This document shows positions 9,485 through 17,970 of a DNA stretch of 64,000 bases, one piece after another. Within the stretch, counting starts at the first letter, position 1, and each line of letters opens with the position of its first letter. Made by a program: the position numbers and the translations under genes. This stretch comes from Roseateles oligotrophus (GTDB lineage Bacteria; Pseudomonadota; Gammaproteobacteria; Burkholderiales; Burkholderiaceae_C). The notes under the pieces were generated by a model. That model had not been told where the DNA came from. It saw nothing but the letters and a program-made list of their open reading frames with translations, and searched no databases. Where the stretch lies: assembly GCF_014204525.1 (NCBI RefSeq), contig NZ_JACHLP010000007.1, forward strand, positions 1 to 64,000. The letters are read 5' to 3'.

Positions 9485-10888
9485 ATGAGTTTTCTGCCGC
9501 AGTACCAGAACGATCTGTTTGTCAGTTATCGACGTGCCGCGAATGATTCGCCGGACCGCTGGGTCGATAGCTTTTGCAGCCATCTGCGCTCCGAGCTGCG
9601 CGACCGGGTCGGCGATGTGGCGATCTGGCGCGATACCGCCGAGCTGCGCGCCGGCGAGACCTGGCGTCAGGAGATCGCCGATGCCCTGGAGTCCACCGGT
9701 ATTTTTCTGGCCCTGATCTCGCGCACCTATTTCGACAGCGACGAGTGCCGCAAGGAGCTGGACCGTTTTTTGGGCCGGCTGAAAGCGGTGGGCGGGCGGG
9801 ATAACTGCAAGCTCGTGCCGATCTACAAACACCCCAGCCGCAGCCAGGACGAGTTGCCGGCCGAGCTGCGCGAGATCGGCCACCACGAGTTCTTCATCCA
9901 GGAGGCCGATAGCTGGCGCGAGCTGGACCCCAAGCGCGACTCCGACGACTACTGGGAACGCATGAGCCGCATGGTGCAGGACCTGACCGTGGCGCTGGAG
10001 GAGCTGCTGGGCCGCCAGCAGCGCCGGGCCCTGGGCCGGGTGTTTGTGGCCAGGGTGGGGCCCGAGCTCTCGCAGGCCCGCGAACGCCTGCGCAGCGATC
10101 TGCGCCAGCGCGGCTATCTGGTCCTGCCCGAAAAGGAATATCTGTGGAATGCCGATGATTGCCAGCAGCGCATCACGGCCGATCTGGACCAGGCCTTGCT
10201 GGCCGTGCATCTGGTGGCGCGCGGCGAGTCGGTGGAGCCGCTGACGGCCCAGCGCGACCGCCAGCAGCTGGAGCTGGCGCATGCGCGCATGCGGGCCCGG
10301 GGTGTCAGCCCGCCCCTGGTCTGGATACAGCCCGCCAGCAGCACCGCGCCCGACAAGCAAGCCTTGGTGGACTTTATCGAGCAGGAGCTGGCCAACGAGG
10401 GGGCGGACTATCTGCAAGGCAGCCTGGAAGAGCTCAAGACGCAGCTGCTGGACATGCTGCCCAAGCCGCAGCAGCCGGCGCCGCTCAAGCCCCTGGATAT
10501 GGCCGTGCTGGTGGAGGCCGGCGATCTGCCGGCCTTGGCCGCGCTGAAAAGCCGGCTGGTCGATAGTCTGGGCGTGGAGCCCCGGCCCATCAAGTTCAGC
10601 GGCAGCAGCGCGCAAGACGCGGCCCGCCTGCAGCGCACGCTGCAAGCCTGCCCGCAAGCCCTGATCTTCTGGGGGAGTCAGCCCGAGGAATGGGTTTACG
10701 ACCTGCTCGATCTGCCCGAGCTGGCCGGGCATCTGGGCAAGGACTCGCTGGGCGTCTACATCGCGGGCGCGGCCAGCGAGGAGAAGGCCGGTTTCCTCAG
10801 CGCCAAGGCCTCGGTGCTGCGCGAAGGGCCCCAAGCCTCCGAGCTGCAGGGCTTTGTGCAAAGCGGCCGTCGCCGGGCTGAGGCATGA
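9485..10888 (+). CDS. TIR-domain effector protein, first gene of a TIR/STAND module
   Basis: A 467-residue soluble protein. Residues 9-165 are a TIR domain: NDLFVSYRR, DVAIWRDTAELRAGE, FLALISRTYFDSDECRKELD. E91 in the CRKEL helix is at the position of the catalytic glutamate of NADase TIR domains. Residues 182-330 look like a second Rossmann-type module (VFVARVGPELSQARERLRSD), reminiscent of DUF4062/TIR-like folds. Residues 337-460 may be a third (DMAVLVEAGDLPALAALKSR). The ATG at 9485 was chosen over an upstream in-frame start because TIR proteins begin just before the first strand. The stop overlaps the next gene by four bases (ATGA), so the two are translationally coupled. NAD cleavage on activation is inferred from the family, not shown. 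Confidence 0.85.
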   Translation: MSFLPQYQNDLFVSYRRAANDSPDRWVDSFCSHLRSELRDRVGDVAIWRDTAELRAGETWRQEIADALESTGIFLALISRTYFDSDECRKELDRFLGRLKAVGGRDNCKLVPIYKHPSRSQDELPAELREIGHHEFFIQEADSWRELDPKRDSDDYWERMSRMVQDLTVALEELLGRQQRRALGRVFVARVGPELSQARERLRSDLRQRGYLVLPEKEYLWNADDCQQRITADLDQALLAVHLVARGESVEPLTAQRDRQQLELAHARMRARGVSPPLVWIQPASSTAPDKQALVDFIEQELANEGADYLQGSLEELKTQLLDMLPKPQQPAPLKPLDMAVLVEAGDLPALAALKSRLVDSLGVEPRPIKFSGSSAQDAARLQRTLQACPQALIFWGSQPEEWVYDLLDLPELAGHLGKDSLGVYIAGAASEEKAGFLSAKASVLREGPQASELQGFVQSGRRRAEA

Positions 10889-13800
10889 GCCCGGCAGCGG
10901 AAGAGGCGCTGCAGCGCCTGCTGGCGGCCAACCCCTTTCCCGGCCTGCGCAGCTTTGAGCCGGCCGAGGCCGACCGCTTTTTTGGCCGCGAGGGTCAGAT
11001 CCAGGCCTTGCTGGAGCGCCTGGCCCAGTGGCCTCTGGTGGCGGTCTCGGGGGCCTCGGGCTGCGGTAAATCCTCCCTGGTCAAGGCCGGCTTGTTGAAC
11101 GAGCTGCGGCGCCGCCATCTGGAGGAGGACGAGGCCGAGTGGCTGGCCGTGCTGATGCGGCCGGGCATACAGCCGATTGCCGCCCTGGCCGCGGCCCTGC
11201 TGCCGGTGCTGGAACCCGCGCCTGAGCCTGACCCGGCCGCCGCTGCCGCGGATTTGAGCCCGGCCGAGCGCCGCCTGGCCTCGCTCCACGGTCAGCTGCG
11301 CCTGGGCGGCATGGCCTTGGTGGAGCTGGTGCGGCGGGCCAATCTGCCGCCGGGCTTGCGGGTGCTGGTGGTGGTCGACCAGTTCGAGGAGATCTTCCGC
11401 TTCAAGCGCATGGCCGATGCCGACGAGGCCAGCGCCTTCGTCAAGCTCTTGCTGCAGGCGGTAGAGGACGCCGGCTCGCGCATCCGTGTGGTGCTGACCC
11501 TGCGCTCCGACACCTTGGGCGGCTGTGCCGACTTCCCCGGCCTGGCCGAGGCCGTCAGTGCGGGCGGCTATCTGGTGCCGCGCCTGAACCGCCAGCAGCG
11601 CAAGGACGCCATCATCAAGCCGGTGGCTCTGCGTGGCGCCGAGATCGCGCCCCGCCTGGTGCAGCGCCTGCTGAGCGATGTCAGCTCGGACTTCGACGAT
11701 CTGCCGGTGATGCAGCACGCGCTGTCGCGCAGCTGGCAGCACTGGGCACGCGATTGCGGGGGCAGCCGCCCCATCGATCTGCAGGATTACGAGGCCGTGG
11801 GCGGGGCGCTGGATGCGCTGTCCCGCCATGCCGACGAGGCGCTGGATTCGCTGGGCGTGCTGGGCGAGCCGGGCGGGGCGGTGGAGCGGGTGTTCCGTGC
11901 CCTGACCGAGCGCATGGCCGAGGGGGTCGAGGTGCGCCGGCCTATCGAGTTAGCCCAGCTGTGCGCCATCTGCGCCGACCCCGGGCCGGCACCGGCCCGC
12001 GGCCGCCTGCTGCGCAAGGCCGCCGCGCCGCTGATCGGCGAGGCCGAGGTGCTGGCGGTGCTGGAGCGTTACCGCCGCAGCGACACGGCTTTTTTGCTGC
12101 CCGCCCCCGGCCAGGCCTTGCAGGCCAGCTCGGTGATCGATATCTCGCATGAGAGCCTGATCCGTCAATGGACGCGCTTGCGCGGCTGGGTGCTGGCCGA
12201 GGCCGAGGCCAAGGCCGCCTTGCTGCGCCTGGTGGCCGATGCCCGCGCCCAGCAGGCGGCGGCGGGCGAACTCTGGCGCGGCCGCAGCCTGGAGCGTGCG
12301 CGTGACTGGCAGCAGCGCAAGCGGCCCAACCCGGCCTGGGTGCGCCTTTGCACCGGGGGCAGCGAGGCGCAGGCGGAGCAGGACTTCCAACTGGTCAAGG
12401 CCTTTCTGGACCAGAGCGCCGAGGCCCAGGACAAGGAGCAGGGCCGGCGCCGGGCCATGCTGTGGAGCTTGCGCGGCCTGGGCCTGCTGGTGACGGTGGT
12501 GTCGCTGGGGGCCGCGCTCAACGGCATGAGCCAGCACGAGCGGGCCTTGTCGCGCGAGTGGGGGGCCAAGGCCTTGCTGCAGATCGCCCGCGACCCCGCG
12601 CGCAGCGCCGCCCTGGCGCTGGCGGCGGTGAACAAGGACGAGGCCAATGAGCGCGGCGAGTTCGCGCTGCGCCGCGCCATGGCGGCGCTGGAGCTGAGCT
12701 CGGCGGAGCGCATCCTCAACTTCCCTGAGCCTTTGCTGGAGGCGCGCTACAGCCCCGACCAACGCCGCCTGCTGGTGGCGGGCGAGCACAGCCTGTGGGT
12801 GTTCGAGGACGAACGCTTGACCGCCGGCCCACCCGCCGCAGGCGAGGGCAGCCGGCCCGAGGATTTGCAGGTTCTGCACGTCAAGCTGCCGGAGCGCCTG
12901 GGCAAGCTCAGCCGGGCCTGGCTGCTGGACGATGGCCGCATGCTCGTGATCAACGAGCGCGGCGAGGTGGTCTTGCTGGACGCCCAGGGGGCCGTGCAAA
13001 GCCTGGCGCTGTGTGCCGCCGGCTCGGTGGCCTGGGGCGTGGCCCTGCACCCCCTGCAGCCCGAGTTGGCGCTGAGCTGTGTCGATGCCTGGGGTGCCGG
13101 CAGCCTGTCGCGCTGGCAGCTGGGTGAGGCTGGGGGCGAGGCCGGGGCGGCGCCGCGCCAGATCCGCCTGCTGTCGGACAGCGCGGCGCCGGTGACGGCC
13201 CTGGCCTACACGCCGGACGGGCAGTACCTGGCCTCGGGCGATAGCGCCGGCCGGCTGGCGGTGTGGCGGGGCGGGCAGGCTGCGGGTGCGGCCTGGATAG
13301 AGGGCCGGGCGAACAGGCGCTTCGGCCATGCGGCGGCCATCAACGAGCTGGTCTTCAGCCCCAGCCAGCCCGGCCTGCTGGCCAGCGCGGGTGACGATGG
13401 CTTTGCCCGCGTCTGGCATCTGGACCTGGCGGCCGGCCGGCTGGCGACGGGGGCGGACGGCGAACATCAGATGCACCATGACCGCAGCGTCAGCAAACTG
13501 CGCTTTCTGGACCGGGCGGATGACAAGAATCTGCTGCTCACCGTCTCGGACTGGCGCGTCAATCTCTGGAGCCATGAGCAGCGCCACGAGGAGCGCCGGC
13601 ACGATGATTGGGTCAATGCCCTCGATGTCTCCCGCCTGGACGGCGAGCTGCTGGTGGCGGCCAGCCAAGACGGCACGGCGCGGGTCTGGTCCAGCCGCTC
13701 CACCGTGGCCCTGGCCCAGCTGCGCGGCCACACCAATCTGATCTCCCGCGTCTTGCTGAACGAGCGCGCGGGCCAGCGCCGCGTCATTACCAGCAGCCTG

Positions 13801-15027
13801 GACGGCAGCCTGCGGGTCTGGCGCCTGCAGCTGCCGCATCTGCTGCTGGCCAGCAAGCGGCCCCAGCTCTCCTTCGCCCTGGCGCCAGCGGGCATGAAGG
13901 ACTGGGGCCAGGACCGGCTGATCATGCTGTGTGGCGAGGCCGGCAGCGAGGCCGGCAGCGATAGCGCGGCCTGTGCCTTCAGCGCCCTGTCGCGCCGGGT
14001 CGGCGAAGGCCTGGATGAGGGCGTGGCCTCCGAACATTTCGCCATCAAGCGTTCGGCGCGCCAGCAGGCGGCCCAGGCCCGGGCCGAGACCGGCAATATC
14101 AGCCACAGCACCGATACCGCCAGCTTCTCGGCCGACGGCATGTTGGCCATGGTGTTCTCGCGCCGCTACAACATCTATTCCGAGCGCCAGCTCTGGAGCT
14201 TTTCCCTGGAGGGCGACGGGCTGAGCCGGCTGGCGCCGGCCTGGATGCAGGGCAGCCAGATGGCCTTGTTCGACCCCAAACAGGCCCAGCTGGCCCTGCA
14301 GGACAAGGAGGGTGGGGTGAAGTTCTGGCCTGTTAGCGCCCTGGCTGCCAGCGCGCCGCCGGGCCAGCCCTTGCTGGCCTTCAAATGCGGGGACGCCAGC
14401 TGCCTGGGCCTGGCCCTGAGCGCCGACGGACGCTGGATCGCCACGGCCGAGGGCGGCGTGGCGCGCCTGTGGGACCGCCGCCAGGGCGGGCGCGAGCTGG
14501 CGCGGCTAGATGGGCACCAGGGCGATCTGCGCGACATCGCTTTCAGCCCCGACAGCCAAATGCTGGTGACGGCCAGCGCCGACAGCACGGCCAGGGTCTG
14601 GGAGCTGGCCCCTCTGCTCAAGCAGGGGCCGGCCGCGGCGCCGCTGCAAGAGCTGCCCTCGCGCCAGCTGGGCGGCGGCCACAGCAGCTCGCTCAGCTCG
14701 GCCGCCTTCAGCCCCGACAGCCACTGGGTGGTGACCGCCGGGGCGGATGGCAGCATCCGCGTCTGGGACAGCCTCAACGGCCAGGAAAAGGCCGCCCTGC
14801 TGGGCCGCCATCGCGGCAAGGTCAACCAGGCCGCTTTCCACCCCGATGGCCGCAGCATCATCTCGGTCGGCGACGATGGCACGGCCCTGGTCAGCCCCTG
14901 CGAGGCCTGTGTGCTGCCCCTGGCCGAACTCAAGGCCAGGGCGGCCCGGCAGCTGCAGCTGAGCGAGGACGACAAAGCCTGGCTGGAGGAGATGAAGGCT
15001 GCGCCTTCACGCCGCCAGGCTTACTGA
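10885..15027 (+). CDS. nSTAND1-type NTPase with C-terminal WD40 propellers (sensor of the TIR/STAND module)
   Basis: A 1380-residue protein. The N-terminal lead NPFPGLRSFEPAEADRFFGRE is typical of the novel STAND NTPase 1 family. It has Walker A GASGCGKSS at 56-64, Walker B LVVVDQFEEIF at 161-171, LTLRSD at 204-209 and PVMQHALSRSW near 274. A hydrophobic segment at about 525-545 may anchor it in the membrane. A helical stretch (570-610) leads into WD40 repeats with clear blades near 770, 819, 910, 953, 1173, 1215, 1271 and 1313; blades between about 985 and 1170 are degenerate. STAND proteins oligomerise when a repeat domain binds a trigger. Unlike many relatives, no effector domain is fused at the N-terminus; the upstream TIR protein probably fills that role. 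The end overlaps the converging puuC by 7 bases. Confidence 0.9.
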   Translation: MSPAAEEALQRLLAANPFPGLRSFEPAEADRFFGREGQIQALLERLAQWPLVAVSGASGCGKSSLVKAGLLNELRRRHLEEDEAEWLAVLMRPGIQPIAALAAALLPVLEPAPEPDPAAAAADLSPAERRLASLHGQLRLGGMALVELVRRANLPPGLRVLVVVDQFEEIFRFKRMADADEASAFVKLLLQAVEDAGSRIRVVLTLRSDTLGGCADFPGLAEAVSAGGYLVPRLNRQQRKDAIIKPVALRGAEIAPRLVQRLLSDVSSDFDDLPVMQHALSRSWQHWARDCGGSRPIDLQDYEAVGGALDALSRHADEALDSLGVLGEPGGAVERVFRALTERMAEGVEVRRPIELAQLCAICADPGPAPARGRLLRKAAAPLIGEAEVLAVLERYRRSDTAFLLPAPGQALQASSVIDISHESLIRQWTRLRGWVLAEAEAKAALLRLVADARAQQAAAGELWRGRSLERARDWQQRKRPNPAWVRLCTGGSEAQAEQDFQLVKAFLDQSAEAQDKEQGRRRAMLWSLRGLGLLVTVVSLGAALNGMSQHERALSREWGAKALLQIARDPARSAALALAAVNKDEANERGEFALRRAMAALELSSAERILNFPEPLLEARYSPDQRRLLVAGEHSLWVFEDERLTAGPPAAGEGSRPEDLQVLHVKLPERLGKLSRAWLLDDGRMLVINERGEVVLLDAQGAVQSLALCAAGSVAWGVALHPLQPELALSCVDAWGAGSLSRWQLGEAGGEAGAAPRQIRLLSDSAAPVTALAYTPDGQYLASGDSAGRLAVWRGGQAAGAAWIEGRANRRFGHAAAINELVFSPSQPGLLASAGDDGFARVWHLDLAAGRLATGADGEHQMHHDRSVSKLRFLDRADDKNLLLTVSDWRVNLWSHEQRHEERRHDDWVNALDVSRLDGELLVAASQDGTARVWSSRSTVALAQLRGHTNLISRVLLNERAGQRRVITSSLDGSLRVWRLQLPHLLLASKRPQLSFALAPAGMKDWGQDRLIMLCGEAGSEAGSDSAACAFSALSRRVGEGLDEGVASEHFAIKRSARQQAAQARAETGNISHSTDTASFSADGMLAMVFSRRYNIYSERQLWSFSLEGDGLSRLAPAWMQGSQMALFDPKQAQLALQDKEGGVKFWPVSALAASAPPGQPLLAFKCGDASCLGLALSADGRWIATAEGGVARLWDRRQGGRELARLDGHQGDLRDIAFSPDSQMLVTASADSTARVWELAPLLKQGPAAAPLQELPSRQLGGGHSSSLSSAAFSPDSHWVVTAGADGSIRVWDSLNGQEKAALLGRHRGKVNQAAFHPDGRSIISVGDDGTALVSPCEACVLPLAELKARAARQLQLSEDDKAWLEEMKAAPSRRQAY

Positions 15028-16523
15028 TTGATGCGCAGCCAGGTGGTCTTCAACTCGGTGTACTTGTCAAAGGCATGCAGGGACTTGTCGCGCCCGTTGC
15101 CGCTTTGCTTGTAGCCGCCGAAGGGCACGGTCATATCGTCCTCGTCGTACTGGTTGACGTGGACCGTGCCGGCGCGCAGGGCGCGGGCCACGCGGTGGGC
15201 GCGGTCGATATGGCTGCTCCAGACGCTGGCCTGCAGGCCGTAGGGGCTGGCATTGGCCATCGCCACGGCCTCGGCCTCGTCCTTGAAGCGCAGCACACTC
15301 ATCACCGGGCCGAAGATTTCCTCGCGGGCGATCTTCATCGCCGGGGCCACGCCCTCGAACACCGTCGGTTCGACGAAGAAGCCGCCGCTCTCGCTGCGCG
15401 TCTGTTTGCCGCCGACCCGGGCACGGGCGCCCTCAAGCAGGCCAGCCTCGATATAGCTCATCACCGTGCGCAGCTGGCCCTCGTCCACCAGGGCACCCAT
15501 CACGGTTCTGGGGTCCAGCGGGTCGCCGGCCTGGTATTTGGGCGCCTCGGCCGCGACCAAACTCACAAACTCATCGGCAATGCTCTCATGCACCAGCACG
15601 CGGGAGGGCGCGTTGCAGCTCTCGCCTTGATTGAAGAACATGCTGCCGGCCACCGTGGCGGCGGCGCGGGGCAGGTCGTCGAAATCGGGGAAGACCAGAA
15701 AGGCCGATTTGCCGCCCAGCTCGTTGTAGACCCGCTTCAAGTTGCTGCGGCCGGCGTACTCCAGCATCTTGCGGCCGACCCGGGTGCTGCCGGTGAAGCC
15801 GATGGCGTCCACATCCAGATGCAGGGCCAGGGCCTCGCCGGCTTCGTGGCCAAAGCCGGGCACGACGTTGAAGACGCCCTCGGGCAGGCCCGCCTCCAGG
15901 GCCAGCTCGGCCAGGCGCAGCGCGGTCAGCGGAGACTTTTCGCTAGGTTTCAGAACCACCGAATTGCCGGCGGCCAGGGCCGGGCCCAGCTTCCAGGCCG
16001 ACATGATCATCGGGTAGTTCCAGGGCACGATGGCGCCGATCACGCCCATGGGCTCGCGCTGGATCAGGGCCAGGGCATTGGGGCCGGTGGGGGCGATCTC
16101 GTCGTAGATCTTGTCCACCGCCTCGGCATACCAGGCGATGCAGCGGGCCGCCGCCGGCACGTCCACGCTCAGCGAGTACTGGATGGGCTTGCCCATGTCC
16201 AGGGTCTCCAGCAGGGCCAGTTCCTCCTTGGCCGCCAGGATCTTGTCGGCGAATTTGAGCAGCACTTTTTTGCGTGCCGCCGGTGGGCGCGCCGCCCAGC
16301 GGCCGTCGTCAAAGGCGCTGCGCGCGGCTTGCACGGCGCGGTCGATATCGCCGGCCTGGCCGCGCGCGATCTGGCCCAGATTGCGACCGTCTATGGGCGA
16401 GATGCAGTCGAATGTGAGGCCGTCGACGCTGCTCACTCTTTGGCCGCCGATGAAGGGGCGGCCGTCCAGGGCCAGCGCTGCGGCGCGGGCGTGCCAGTCG
16501 ATGGCGGGGGATTTTGAGTTCAT
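15021..16523 (-). CDS. puuC: Gamma-glutamyl-gamma-aminobutyraldehyde dehydrogenase (PuuC-like aldehyde dehydrogenase)
   Basis: A 500-residue NAD(P)-dependent aldehyde dehydrogenase. The catalytic cysteine is C303 in NQGESCNAPSR, the general base lies in ELGGKS, and the cofactor loop is FTGSTRVG. EEIFGPVMSV and VPFGGYKQSGNGRD are also present. PuuC oxidises gamma-glutamyl-gamma-aminobutyraldehyde in the Puu putrescine pathway; similar enzymes accept other aminoaldehydes. Assignment to PuuC rests on sequence type plus location at the downstream end of the puu/pot island. It lies 7 bases after the DUF3138 gene and its 3' end overlaps the STAND gene. Confidence 0.88.
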   Translation of the reverse strand: MNSKSPAIDWHARAAALALDGRPFIGGQRVSSVDGLTFDCISPIDGRNLGQIARGQAGDIDRAVQAARSAFDDGRWAARPPAARKKVLLKFADKILAAKEELALLETLDMGKPIQYSLSVDVPAAARCIAWYAEAVDKIYDEIAPTGPNALALIQREPMGVIGAIVPWNYPMIMSAWKLGPALAAGNSVVLKPSEKSPLTALRLAELALEAGLPEGVFNVVPGFGHEAGEALALHLDVDAIGFTGSTRVGRKMLEYAGRSNLKRVYNELGGKSAFLVFPDFDDLPRAAATVAGSMFFNQGESCNAPSRVLVHESIADEFVSLVAAEAPKYQAGDPLDPRTVMGALVDEGQLRTVMSYIEAGLLEGARARVGGKQTRSESGGFFVEPTVFEGVAPAMKIAREEIFGPVMSVLRFKDEAEAVAMANASPYGLQASVWSSHIDRAHRVARALRAGTVHVNQYDEDDMTVPFGGYKQSGNGRDKSLHAFDKYTELKTTWLRINQ

Positions 16524-16530
16524 AGGATTT

Positions 16531-17928
16531 TTAGAAACTGACGACGACGGAGGTGCCCAGCAGATGGTTGGTCTTGGTGTAGCCGCCGCTGCTGACGTCG
16601 AAAAACACCGGCAGGTCGGCCTGGTCCAGGCGGTACTCGGCCTTGATGGTGGTATTGCTATTGAACAGATAGTTCAGCCCCAAGGCCAGGGCCCAGCGCT
16701 TGGCGCCGCGGGCGCAGTCGGCGCTGTAGCCGGCGCCGCAGTTCAGCGCCGGGTCGGGGCCCAGGCCGTTGCGGCCATCGGCGCTGGAGTAGCCCAAGAG
16801 GCCGCCGCCGTTCTTGTGGTTGTCGATATAGTCGGCGCGGGCCACGGCCTCCCAGCGCGGGATGAATTTATAGGCCAGCAGGCCCGAGATCCCCCACCAC
16901 TGGGCGTCTTGCAGGCTGCCGTCCTCGGCGGTGCTGATGGCGGCATTCTTCTGACGGCCAAAGCCGATCTGGCCCTGGGCCGTGAAGTCGCCGCGGATGA
17001 AGTAGCCGTCCACCTCGAACAGGTCCAGATGCGAGTTGGGCTGGTTGATCACATTGCCATTGCCGTCCAGCACATTGCCCGTGAAATTGGCCACCTTGCC
17101 ATGCACGCCGGCGAAGCCGAAGCCGTTGAACTCGCCCTTGGCATAGTCCACCCGGTAGGCCAGCATGGGCGAGCGCGAGCCCTGTGGCGTGCGGGTGCTG
17201 TTCATATTGCCCAGCACGGCCTTCATCTGCCACTTGCCGCGGGTGATGTCGAAGCCGGCCGCCGTGTAGGCGCTGGGTTCGGTGAAGTCCAAGAGCAGGC
17301 CACGGGTGACCAGCTTGGTGGTGGTGGGCTGCACGTACTCATAGCCCGACCAGTCGGGGATCTGGCCGGCGATGAAGCGGGTCTGCAGATCGCCCAGGGG
17401 GATGCTGACCGAGGCCTCATGGACGAGGGAGAAGCCACCGCTGTCCGAGATGCTGCCGGCGCCGCGGTTGGGCATCAGGGTCAGGCGCCATTTCGTGCCG
17501 CCGTCCATCTCCTTCTGGAAGTCCAGGCTGGCCACGCCCATATAGCCGTTGTCGTAGTTGTAGCCGTCGTCGGAGACGCGGTTCAGGAACTGCACGCCGG
17601 CGCGGTTCTGGGCCTTGTTGTAGATGAAGCTGGGGTCGGCATAGCCGCTGATCTTGAGCTGCTTCAAACCCTGGAACTCGACGGCATCTTCCAGCGCCTC
17701 GGTCTTGACGGCGATGCGGTTGAAGTCCTGCACCTGCTGCTGGCTCATGCCCCATTGCGGCGTGGCGGCGGGTTTGGCCTCGGCGGCCTTGAGTTTTTCT
17801 TCCAGCTGGGTGACGCGGTCGCGCAGGGCGCGCAGCTCTTTGAGCAGTTCTTCATTGCTTTGGGCCAGGACCGGGGGGCCGTAAGCCAGGGCCAGGGCCA
17901 GGGGGAGGGCAGCGAGGGCGTTCTTCAT
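16531..17928 (-). CDS. DUF3138-family outer-membrane porin-like protein
   Basis: A 465-residue secreted protein. The signal peptide is MKNALAALPLALALAYGPP..LAQ (about 1-23). A coiled-coil stretch follows (ELLKELRALRDRVTQLEEKL), then a long beta-rich region with alternating aromatic and polar strands. The protein ends in a terminal phenylalanine (VVVSF), the BAM recognition signature of outer-membrane beta-barrels. The family is DUF3138, found mainly in Burkholderiales, with no assigned substrate. The gene lies inside the polyamine island between potI and puuC, so it may be the outer-membrane entry route for polyamines. The start at 17928 follows GAGAAACGACAG; a longer frame exists but disrupts the signal peptide. 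Confidence 0.82.
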   Translation of the reverse strand: MKNALAALPLALALAYGPPVLAQSNEELLKELRALRDRVTQLEEKLKAAEAKPAATPQWGMSQQQVQDFNRIAVKTEALEDAVEFQGLKQLKISGYADPSFIYNKAQNRAGVQFLNRVSDDGYNYDNGYMGVASLDFQKEMDGGTKWRLTLMPNRGAGSISDSGGFSLVHEASVSIPLGDLQTRFIAGQIPDWSGYEYVQPTTTKLVTRGLLLDFTEPSAYTAAGFDITRGKWQMKAVLGNMNSTRTPQGSRSPMLAYRVDYAKGEFNGFGFAGVHGKVANFTGNVLDGNGNVINQPNSHLDLFEVDGYFIRGDFTAQGQIGFGRQKNAAISTAEDGSLQDAQWWGISGLLAYKFIPRWEAVARADYIDNHKNGGGLLGYSSADGRNGLGPDPALNCGAGYSADCARGAKRWALALGLNYLFNSNTTIKAEYRLDQADLPVFFDVSSGGYTKTNHLLGTSVVVSF

Positions 17929-17970
17929 CTGTCGTTTCTCCACGTTAGGTTTCTGTGCTTGCAAGCCGTC

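Noticed and set aside
11950-14106. 718-codon open frame antisense to the STAND gene
   Set aside because: Composition (Gly, Gln, Ala, Arg) and position mirror the WD40 coding strand; no domain is recognisable.
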